This document shows positions 39,911-46,814 of a stretch of DNA of 46,814 nt, in pieces. Source of the stretch: an uncultured Clostridia bacterium. GTDB lineage: Bacteria > Bacillota > Clostridia > Christensenellales > Borkfalkiaceae. A model generated the notes under the pieces. That model was not told where the DNA came from. It worked only from the letters and a program-made list of their open reading frames with translations, and searched no databases. The stretch is from positions 1 through 46,814 of the forward strand of contig CANQJF010000015.1 in assembly GCA_947624225.1 (NCBI GenBank), in the 5' to 3' direction. A program made the translations under genes and the position numbers. Within the stretch, counting starts at the first letter, position 1. Each line of letters opens with the position of its first letter.

Positions 39911-42774
39911 TTCTTTTCCGCCTTCTTTGCTCTGTGTTCCCGAACCAACTCGTGGATCCACTTGAATTTGAATTTGCGCACGGCAATGTCGCCGAGGAAG
40001 AGCACCATTGCGATGATGATGAAGATCAAGCGGGGATCGAAAGAGCGGTGGAGCGACGTCACGAACGAATCAAAGACCTTCCACGGCTCCTCCTCCGAGA
40101 CGGCCATGCCGTTGCCGTTTTCGGCGAGGAGGCCGAGGGTCTCCTGCCCGCTCATCTCCTGCCCGTCGAGGAAGCTATCGTATTCCTCGGAATAGGAGAA
40201 TGCCTTGTAGATCTCCGCGGTGGCCTGCAAGTTGCCGTCCGCATTGTATTTCTCGATGAGGATCTTGTAGATCCCGCTCTGCTTGATGACAAAGTCGCAG
40301 CGGGAGAATCTGTTCTGTTCGGTGAGGAAATCGGTGACGTAGACGCCCGCCGTGGCCCCCGTGTCCTCGTTCATCGAACAGCCCTCTTCGCTCTCCCCGC
40401 CCGATGCGGGCAAGATCTTGCCTTGGATGTACTGTCCCTCGTTCAGCGTCGTAAAGACGTTCACGCGGTTGATGTAGTTGCCCTCTTCCAGCTCCAACCT
40501 GATCTCGCCCGGGCGGAGGTCCTCCGTGGGCATGAGGTTGGCGATGACGTTATACAGGAACTGCCTGCCGTTGGCGTCGGCCATGAATTGCGTCGACCAG
40601 CTCGATGCGCTGCCGTCGAGGTCGCAGAGGAAGCTCCCCACCATGCCCTTTCCGTATTTCCACTGGGCATAGATGGGCACGCCGTAGTCCCCGACGAGGA
40701 GCACTTCCGCGCTCTCGCGCTTCTTCACACCGAAGAATCCCGAGAGGGTGACATCCATCTGCAACTTGTTCTCGCCCATCATGCCATACTCCACATTGTG
40801 GAAGAGGGGCGAACGCGCGTCGTTGACGACGGGGGCAAATTCTTGGTATTTGAATTCCGTGATCTGGGGCGCGTTGAGATCTTCACGCATCTCCGCCATG
40901 ATGCCCGCACCCGTGTCCGTGGGGTGCAGGTTTCCGCCGGCCGCCGCAACGAGGGCAGACATGTCTTTGTAGGCACTGTTGTCACCCTCGCGGATGCCGA
41001 TCCCGATGACGGACAGCGTGATGCCGCTCGTCTTGTAAAAGTTCTCCGCGATGGGGATATAGTCCTCGGGTTTGTCGTTGTCGCTCGGCATGCCGTCGCT
41101 CACGATGACGATGTGGCGCTTATCCACGTTTTGCAGCTGGCGAAGGCGCTCGCCCGCCGTCTTGATGGCATCCGAAAAGACGGTCGCCTCCCCCTCGCCG
41201 ACGTTGCGGATGGCTTCGCGGATGCGGGAGACCTCCGTGAGCGAGGTGGGATTGAGCACGACGCCATAGTTGCTGTCCAAAGTCATCACACCGACGTAGT
41301 CGCGCTCGGTGAGCACTTCGAGACATTCGAGGGCGCCCTGTTGCGCGTAATAGAGGTTGGTATTGCCGGCGCCGTCCTCGACCATCATGGAGCCCGAGAT
41401 ATCGATGACGAACATGACGGCCACGGGGGGCGTGTAATCGATGACCTGCACGGGCAGCATGTCTTGATAGAGCGTGTTGTAGAGGTCGGCGCGGTTATAG
41501 GCGTGCGCCTTGGCGTCGCTCCCATCCCCCTCCTTGCCGCCGACGGTGAACAGGCCGCCGCCGTAATCGGAGACATAGGAGTTGAGCATCTTGACGAACC
41601 AATCCTTGGCATCCCTTTCATCCAGCTCCTCGGGCGCATCCAATTTCCTCAGGTCGGCATTGGAGACGTTGTTGAGGATGATCTGGTCATAGCGGCGCAA
41701 GTCGTCCACCGATTGCGGGATATCCGTCTCCGTTTCGAGATTGAGGATGTCCACGTTGTCCTTGTAGATGTCCAAATCGGTGAGCATGGATCTGAGCGCC
41801 TCGGATTCCCCTCCCTTGTGCTCGATGATGAGCACATGGCTGAACACTTCGAGGAAGTAGTAAGAGGAGAAATCGTTGTTGTAGACAAAGCTGTCGTTTG
41901 CGTCCGAGATCTTCACCGCGATCTCGTGCAGCCCCACCGTGTCGAAGCAGGTGTTGAACGGAATGCTCTGCGTGCCCGCGGAGAGGTCCAGAGTCTGCTG
42001 CATCCCCTCGGCCAGCTCACCGTTGTCATAGACCTGCACCGTCGTTCCCGGCGACGCCTGCTTGCATTGCAGGTTGACCGTGAGCGTGAAGTCCTCCCCC
42101 TGGTTGATGTGATACGCGGGATACTCCACCCCCACCGTCTGCACTCTGTCCTCCGTGAATTCGGAGGAGATATACACCGTGTCGACGAGGATGCCCTGCC
42201 GCGCAACGGCGCCGATGGCCGCATTGGCCTCCTCATCCGTCTCCTTGCCGTCGGAGATGAGGACGATCTTGGCCGTCTCGGGATTCTCGAACAGCTCCTG
42301 CGAGGCGACAAACCGGAGCGCCGCGGCGATGTCCGTCGCACTCGTGTCGGGCAGTTCGGCCGCCTTGTAGGCGGCATAGACGCTGTTGGTATCATAGGTG
42401 AGCGGCACGGCATAGTGCTGATCGAAACCAAAGGTGACGATGCCGATCTTGTAGCCGTCGTAACCGCTCTCGGTGACGATGCTCTGCACGAATTGGTCCC
42501 GCCGCTCGGCCGAACGCTGCTCGGTATCCGAGACGTCGACGAGGAGAATGATCTCGTTTTCGAGGTTGGCGACGTCATAGGTGAACGTGATCCCCGCAAG
42601 CACGCAGATGCACAGCACCATGACGATGGAGTGAAAGACGAGGGAGACGATGCGGTTGCGCGTCCTCCTGAACCGCTTGTTGACCATGAGGTACAAGACG
42701 AGCGTCAGCGCAAAGGCGGGAATGAGAAGCAAGAGAAGCCAAGGATATTCGAAATGAATGGCAAAATTTCGCAT
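39907..42774 (-). CDS. Membrane protein with two VWA domains and an amidotransferase-like domain
   Basis: The 955-residue protein has two N-terminal membrane segments (about 10-30 and 42-62). A first VWA-like domain (about 72-205) has a degenerate MIDAS, D80-V-S-D-T. An Ig-like region follows, then a class-I glutamine-amidotransferase-like fold (about 310-445; FSHVLIIEHKGGESEALRSML, SDYGGGLFTVGG) without a clear catalytic Cys. A second VWA domain has perfect MIDAS D458-I-S-G-S462. A C-terminal membrane segment (LIFIIIAMVLFLGDIAV) and basic tail close it. The layout fits the large VWA proteins found downstream of MoxR-DUF58-BatA genes. The ATG at 42774 has AAGGAGGAG upstream and lies 10 bp after the BatA-type gene. 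It is expected to span the membrane with metal-binding VWA domains outside. Confidence 0.88.
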   Translation of the reverse strand: MRNFAIHFEYPWLLLLLIPAFALTLVLYLMVNKRFRRTRNRIVSLVFHSIVMVLCICVLAGITFTYDVANLENEIILLVDVSDTEQRSAERRDQFVQSIVTESGYDGYKIGIVTFGFDQHYAVPLTYDTNSVYAAYKAAELPDTSATDIAAALRFVASQELFENPETAKIVLISDGKETDEEANAAIGAVARQGILVDTVYISSEFTEDRVQTVGVEYPAYHINQGEDFTLTVNLQCKQASPGTTVQVYDNGELAEGMQQTLDLSAGTQSIPFNTCFDTVGLHEIAVKISDANDSFVYNNDFSSYYFLEVFSHVLIIEHKGGESEALRSMLTDLDIYKDNVDILNLETETDIPQSVDDLRRYDQIILNNVSNADLRKLDAPEELDERDAKDWFVKMLNSYVSDYGGGLFTVGGKEGDGSDAKAHAYNRADLYNTLYQDMLPVQVIDYTPPVAVMFVIDISGSMMVEDGAGNTNLYYAQQGALECLEVLTERDYVGVMTLDSNYGVVLNPTSLTEVSRIREAIRNVGEGEATVFSDAIKTAGERLRQLQNVDKRHIVIVSDGMPSDNDKPEDYIPIAENFYKTSGITLSVIGIGIREGDNSAYKDMSALVAAAGGNLHPTDTGAGIMAEMREDLNAPQITEFKYQEFAPVVNDARSPLFHNVEYGMMGENKLQMDVTLSGFFGVKKRESAEVLLVGDYGVPIYAQWKYGKGMVGSFLCDLDGSASSWSTQFMADANGRQFLYNVIANLMPTEDLRPGEIRLELEEGNYINRVNVFTTLNEGQYIQGKILPASGGESEEGCSMNEDTGATAGVYVTDFLTEQNRFSRCDFVIKQSGIYKILIEKYNADGNLQATAEIYKAFSYSEEYDSFLDGQEMSGQETLGLLAENGNGMAVSEEEPWKVFDSFVTSLHRSFDPRLIFIIIAMVLFLGDIAVRKFKFKWIHELVREHRAKKAEKK

Positions 42775-42784
42775 GATCTCCTCC

Positions 42785-44782
42785 TTACCTATTTTCGCGC
42801 GCGTGGAGGAACCACTCCACAAAGAGCAAGCCAACGAGGACAGACGCAAGAATGATGAGCAAATCGCGATAGAACGTCTCCGGCTCCGTGCCCTCATACG
42901 GGTCGGCCAAGCTGTCCTCTGTTTTTAAAATATTACTCTCCGCTGCGGGCGGCCTGATGAAGATATCGGTGGCGATCACCTCGTCGCTGTAATAGGTCGT
43001 CTGCGTGAAGCGATAGGAGCCCGGGATGTCGAGAGAGAGGGTCGCGGGGAGCTCCTCCGCGGAGAAAGTCTGTTCGGGCTGCGTGAGCGTGATGCTCTCG
43101 CCCCATGCGTTCAAGGTGAATTCCTCCCCCACTTCGAAGGAGCTGCCGCTCAAAACGGTGGGGAAAAAGTATTCGATGAGCGAATACATGAGGAGGAAGT
43201 TTTCGGGCAATTTGGCGAGCGTGGAATTGTGGATGCTGAATGACATCACACCGATTTTGTTGGCTCCGTCGTTGCGCACCATGAGCATGGGGTGGCTGTC
43301 ATAGGAGAGCAGCACGTCATAGGCGGAATCGTACTCGACGATGCTGTCATAGGAGGTGATCTCGATGTTGTCTGCCATGATATAGCGCATCACGGGATGG
43401 CCCTCGAAGTCCTCCCCCTCCGCGAGCGAGACGCTCTCGTTCAGCGTGTTGACCTGAGACACCGTGAATCCCGCCTCGGCCGCCACCGCGCCGCTGCCCT
43501 TGTCGTAAGTGGGATCGGGATCGAGGAGCAAAATGGCGCCGTCCGTGGGGAGATGCGCGGGCATCTCATGCTCGAAGATGTAGAGATCGAAGCCTTCGAG
43601 GATGGGATCTGCGTGCCACTTGATCTCGGTGATATCCAGCTCGAAGTTGTTGCGCGCGGCAAGGGCATTGCCCGCCTGTGCGAGCGCCGTCTGGATGAAA
43701 GGATTGGGCCCCTGTGCGCCGCCGCTGAAATATTCCACCTTGATGCGCTGTTTGATGCCGCCATAGAGGTAAAAGACATTGTCCACGGCATAAGAATCGT
43801 CTGCTTCGATGCCGATGCGGATGGATTCGTACGAGAAGAACTTCTCGGTATCCAGCATGTCGTAAAAGTGCAGATCGTCCCCGTCCTGTCCGCCGCCGAC
43901 GCGGAAGATGACCGTTTTGACGGCATCGGCGTTGCAATCCACGGGTTCATCGAACGAGATGGTCTCCCCGGGATTGGCCGAGGCGGGAATGGCGTTGGCG
44001 CCGTCGACATAGACGCTCACATTGAGCTCCTGCGAGATGCCGTAACTTGCCACCTGCACGGTGAGAGTGTAATACCCGTCCTCGAGCGAGGCCTGTGCAT
44101 TGAGAATGGCCGCATTCCACTCCGTGTCGTCGCGGATGAGCTCCACATTGACGCGGTCGGGCAGGTGGCCGTATTGGGTATCCGTGAAAAAGACGAGCTG
44201 GGCGCTCGGGTTTTCGAGCAGCACCTGCTTTGCGAGGGCGAGGGAGGAATCGACGTCCGCGACCGCATAGGAGGCGCCGCCGCTCGCGAGCGTGTCGAGA
44301 TCGGAGAGCAGCTTCATGCGGCGGGAGGAATCCACTCTGCGCGCAAGGAAATAGGGTTCGCCGTTTGCCACGATGACGGTGACTCTGCCGTCCTCGGTGA
44401 GCACGCTGTCCGCACGGCCGCGGACTTGCTCCAACGCGCGGTCGAAGCGGGTCACTCCCTCCGTCTCGGCGTGCATGCTCGCCGAAGCATCGAGGATATA
44501 GATGACGTCTGTGTCGTCGGTCACGTTGCGGTCCACGAGGGAGGGCCATGCCATGATCAACGCCATTGCCGTCAAGATCAAAAGTTGGCAGATGAAGAGG
44601 ATGATGTTGCGGATCCTGTTGACGGGCGGGCGCCGTCTCTTGTAGTTGAGGCTCAGTTTCCAGATGTAGGTACTCGTGACGGCCTTGGTCTGATAATTGG
44701 GGCGGATGAGGTAGATGATGATGAGCACCGCGATCCCGATGAGCCCCAAGAGCCCCAAAGGCACCAAAAGTTCAAAACTCAT
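42785..44782 (-). CDS. BatA-type membrane protein with VWA domain
   Basis: The 665-residue protein begins with the BatA N-terminal domain: TM1 at 7-26, a basic loop (NYKRRRPPVNRIRN), TM2 at 59-80. A VWA domain follows with MIDAS D98-A-S-A-S102 and FFTDTQYGHLP near 200. The middle section (about 340-450) resembles the amidotransferase-like fold of its neighbour. A C-terminal membrane segment (LLIILASVLVGLLFVEWFL) ends at ARENR. BatA-type proteins work with MoxR and DUF58 partners in envelope stress or assembly of surface complexes. The start overlaps the DUF58 stop as ATGA (44779-44782). Confidence 0.88.
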   Translation of the reverse strand: MSFELLVPLGLLGLIGIAVLIIIYLIRPNYQTKAVTSTYIWKLSLNYKRRRPPVNRIRNIILFICQLLILTAMALIMAWPSLVDRNVTDDTDVIYILDASASMHAETEGVTRFDRALEQVRGRADSVLTEDGRVTVIVANGEPYFLARRVDSSRRMKLLSDLDTLASGGASYAVADVDSSLALAKQVLLENPSAQLVFFTDTQYGHLPDRVNVELIRDDTEWNAAILNAQASLEDGYYTLTVQVASYGISQELNVSVYVDGANAIPASANPGETISFDEPVDCNADAVKTVIFRVGGGQDGDDLHFYDMLDTEKFFSYESIRIGIEADDSYAVDNVFYLYGGIKQRIKVEYFSGGAQGPNPFIQTALAQAGNALAARNNFELDITEIKWHADPILEGFDLYIFEHEMPAHLPTDGAILLLDPDPTYDKGSGAVAAEAGFTVSQVNTLNESVSLAEGEDFEGHPVMRYIMADNIEITSYDSIVEYDSAYDVLLSYDSHPMLMVRNDGANKIGVMSFSIHNSTLAKLPENFLLMYSLIEYFFPTVLSGSSFEVGEEFTLNAWGESITLTQPEQTFSAEELPATLSLDIPGSYRFTQTTYYSDEVIATDIFIRPPAAESNILKTEDSLADPYEGTEPETFYRDLLIILASVLVGLLFVEWFLHARENR

Positions 44783-45678
44783 GACATGATACCTGCCTTT
44801 AAAAGCTCACCGAACAGCACGCGTTCGATTGCCGTGTCCGTGGAGACGGAGATATAGCCCGCCTCCCGCCTCGTGCAAAAGTTGCGCATGTCCTCACGAA
44901 AATCGGACAGCGCCGCCTGGTATGCCTCCAACATCCCCCGCGTGATGCGGAGCTTCATGTTCCTCGGGTCCTCCACGTCCAACGACTCGGAGTCCATCAG
45001 GTGCACGCGCCCCTCATACGCCGGCTCCAATTCCTCCGGGGTGAGCACTTGCAACAAGAGCACTTGCCGCTTCTTGTAGCAGAGATAGTCCACCGCCTTC
45101 TTCCAATCGCTCTCCGTGCAAAAGTCGGAGATGATCACCGTGAGCCCGTTGTTCTCACTCACGTTTGCGCAACTTGTGATGCAGCTGTATAGGTCCGTCT
45201 CGCCGTCGAACTTGATCTCCTCCAACGTTCCGATCGCGCGGAAAAAGGAGTTCTTCCCCACGATCGTCCCGAACGGGTCGTTCGCGCGCGTGCCGTGCAT
45301 GAAGTACATGTTCAATTTATCCATGTTCTGCACAGCCAAAAAGCCCAGCGCTGCCGTCGCCGCCACACAGTACGAAGCCTTTTGCGGACTATCCTTTCCC
45401 ATCGATCCCGAGCAGTCTAAAAAGATCTGCACCTGCATCTGCCGCTCGTCCGTGAAAAGTTTTAAAAAGTACTTCTCAAACCGGCTGTACAGATTCCAAT
45501 CGATCCTACGGATATCGTCCCCAAGCTGATATTCCCGGTAATCGGAAAACTCCACCGTCTGACCGTACGTCTTGACCAAGTGTTTCCCGCCGAAATATCC
45601 CGCAAGGCTGGATCTTAAATTCAATGACATCGTCTCCAACCGACTGAAAAACGCGTCATTCAGCTCGTTTTGTTTCAT
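44779..45678 (-). CDS. DUF58 (VWA-like) protein
   Basis: The 299-residue protein shows the DUF58 signature FSDYREYQLGDDIRRIDWN (residues 44-62) followed by a VWA-like MIDAS, D88-C-S-G-S92. There is no membrane segment, so it is cytosolic or peripheral. DUF58 proteins are the constant partners of MoxR ATPases and are thought to link ATPase to membrane VWA proteins. It is 14 bp downstream of the MoxR gene, and its stop overlaps the BatA-type start. The site before the ATG (GGAGTAAAGG) is acceptable. Confidence 0.93.
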   Translation of the reverse strand: MKQNELNDAFFSRLETMSLNLRSSLAGYFGGKHLVKTYGQTVEFSDYREYQLGDDIRRIDWNLYSRFEKYFLKLFTDERQMQVQIFLDCSGSMGKDSPQKASYCVAATAALGFLAVQNMDKLNMYFMHGTRANDPFGTIVGKNSFFRAIGTLEEIKFDGETDLYSCITSCANVSENNGLTVIISDFCTESDWKKAVDYLCYKKRQVLLLQVLTPEELEPAYEGRVHLMDSESLDVEDPRNMKLRITRGMLEAYQAALSDFREDMRNFCTRREAGYISVSTDTAIERVLFGELLKAGIMS

Positions 45679-45692
45679 CCTTTACTCCGCGC

Positions 45693-46811
45693 TTACTTCT
45701 TCCCGAACAGTCCTTTCTTCTTCTTTTTCTCTTCTTTCGGCTCGTCCGGCTCCTCTGCCGTCTCCGCCGGCACGATCTCCGCTTCCGCCTCCGCCGGCAC
45801 CGGCACTGCCTTGGCGCCCGGGATCTTCTGCTTGCGCCCCACTTCTTCCAAGATCTTGCCGATCACGTCGTCTGCCGTCACGCGCTCCGCGATTGCCTCG
45901 AAGTTCAGCTTGATCCTGTGCCGCAACACGGGATATGCGAGCTCGTTGATATCCGAATAGGCCACGTTGAAGCGCCCCTTGATGAGCGCCATGACCTTGG
46001 CCGCCGAGATGAGCGCCTGTCCCGCACGCGGGGATGCGCCCAAGCGCACGTATTTCTTCGCCGCGTCGCTCGCGCACTCGCTGTCCGGGTGCGTCGCCGA
46101 CGTCAAAATCATTGCATACCGCAACACTTCCTCCGCAACGGGGATCTGGTTGGCCGTCGCGCGCATCTGCAAGAGCTGTTCGCCCGTGCATGCCTTGTCC
46201 GCAACTTCCGCCATCGTCTTTTGCGTCATGCTCACGATCTCCATCAGTTCGTCGAGACCGGGGTTGGGCACCAACAGCTTGAACATGAAGCGGTCCATCT
46301 GTGCCTCAGGCAGCGGATAGGTGCCGTCCTGCTCGATGGGGTTCTGCGTCGCCAACACGAAAAACGGCTCAGACAATTTGCGGGACACACCCATGACCGT
46401 GACCGTGTGCTCCTGCATGGCTTCGAGAAGTGCCGACTGCGTCTTGGGCGTTGCACGGTTGATCTCATCCGCCAAGATGATGTTGCTGAACACGGGGCCC
46501 GGCTGGAATGAGAACTTGGAGTTTCCGTCCTCTCCCTTTACAATGATGTTGGTACCCGTCACGTCCGCCGGCATGAGGTCGGGCGTGAACTGGATGCGCG
46601 CGAACGGCAGATCGAACACGCGCCCCAATGAGCGCACGAGCCTCGTCTTGCCGACGCCCGGCACGCCTTCGAGCAGCACATTGCCGCCCGCGATCATGGC
46701 GATCACCGTCCCCTGTACCACCGATTCCTGCCCGATGATATCCCGCGAAAGTTGGTTGAAGATCTCTTCGCATTGTTTGCTGAATTGTTTGATGTCGTTT
46801 TCCGTTACCAT
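45693..46811 (-). CDS. MoxR-family AAA+ ATPase
   Basis: The 372-residue ATPase has Walker A GVPGVGKT (49-56), Walker B IILADEIN (111-118), sensor-1 ATQNP (154-158) and the MoxR block GTYPLPEAQMDRF. The lid domain contains LGASPRAGQALI. MoxR proteins act as chaperones that remodel or load metal onto VWA-domain partners. A family-atypical extension (about 328-372) is Pro/Glu-rich and ends in a lysine cluster, EEKKKKKGLFGKK, which could touch the membrane. The ATG is three bases from the right window edge, so its ribosome binding site is not visible and an upstream start cannot be excluded. First visible gene of the operon. Confidence 0.93.
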   Translation of the reverse strand: MVTENDIKQFSKQCEEIFNQLSRDIIGQESVVQGTVIAMIAGGNVLLEGVPGVGKTRLVRSLGRVFDLPFARIQFTPDLMPADVTGTNIIVKGEDGNSKFSFQPGPVFSNIILADEINRATPKTQSALLEAMQEHTVTVMGVSRKLSEPFFVLATQNPIEQDGTYPLPEAQMDRFMFKLLVPNPGLDELMEIVSMTQKTMAEVADKACTGEQLLQMRATANQIPVAEEVLRYAMILTSATHPDSECASDAAKKYVRLGASPRAGQALISAAKVMALIKGRFNVAYSDINELAYPVLRHRIKLNFEAIAERVTADDVIGKILEEVGRKQKIPGAKAVPVPAEAEAEIVPAETAEEPDEPKEEKKKKKGLFGKK

Positions 46812-46814
46812 GGG

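Noticed and set aside
39790-42855. 1021-codon plus-strand open frame opposite the VWA gene
   Set aside because: Antisense shadow; it covers the ATGA junction of two real genes and has no recognisable motif.
45693-46811. Antiphage or toxin system based on MoxR/VWA (ternary-type defence systems)
   Set aside because: The neighbours are envelope lipoproteins and BatA-type membrane proteins. No nuclease, protease effector or mobile element signs are seen.

Overview
The window looks like a chromosomal segment of an anaerobic Bacillota, most likely an uncultured gut-type Clostridia of fairly high GC. The grounds are consensus sigma-A promoters (TTGACA/TATAAT, 16-18 bp spacers), AGGAGG-type ribosome binding sites, rubrerythrin, a thioredoxin-reductase-like flavoprotein without an NADPH site (as in clostridial ferredoxin-dependent enzymes), a YkpA-type ABC-F protein and many giant surface lipoprotein genes. 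No plasmid, phage, transposase or CRISPR locus was seen. Genus-level assignment is not possible from the sequence alone.

Layout. 1-8.7 kb (minus strand): ABC-F ATPase, DUF368/PopT lipid-carrier translocase, a repeat island, a 920-residue secreted membrane-anchored protein, a translationally coupled rRNA methyltransferase/RluA-type pseudouridine synthase pair, and rubrerythrin. 8.9-9.3 kb: RNase P RNA with its promoter. 9.4-12 kb: pyruvate kinase, then an RpiR-type regulator divergent from a 70-residue XRE regulator, with a palindromic operator in between. 12-15.5 kb: glutamate dehydrogenase, DegV, and minD-minE without minC. 15.5-16.2 kb: repeat island. 16.2-23.5 kb: GNAT protein, a MarR - MacB-like ABC transporter - 24-codon ORF operon, and CNNM/CBS protein plus 23S rRNA methyltransferase. 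23.6-26.3 kb: an esterase fused to a 200-residue Glu/Pro-rich repeat, and the flavoprotein. 26.5 kb: tRNA-Ser(GGA). 26.6-28.9 kb: two more repeat islands around a small membrane protein. 29.1-31.7 kb: galactose mutarotase, polysaccharide deacetylase, HExxH membrane protein.

31.9-46.8 kb is one tight minus-strand operon in the order MoxR AAA+ ATPase, DUF58 protein, BatA-type VWA protein, double-VWA/amidotransferase-like protein, 983-residue BspA-type leucine-rich-repeat lipoprotein, 1682-residue InlB-repeat lipoprotein. ATGA overlaps or gaps of 10-27 bp link all members. This is the best candidate for an uncharacterised system: a MoxR/VWA envelope machine co-expressed with two giant surface lipoproteins that both end in acidic-aromatic tails.

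Two sequence-level themes run through the window. First, short tandem duplications (13-32 bp units) sit at or just after stop codons of at least five genes, in two cases copying the last codons and the stop codon. Second, gene-free islands are mosaics of palindromic repeat modules that recur at 3.0, 8.8, 15.6-16.1, 26.7 and 27.8-28.9 kb. Two genes also appear to be leaderless: a consensus -10 box lies six bases before the start codon.
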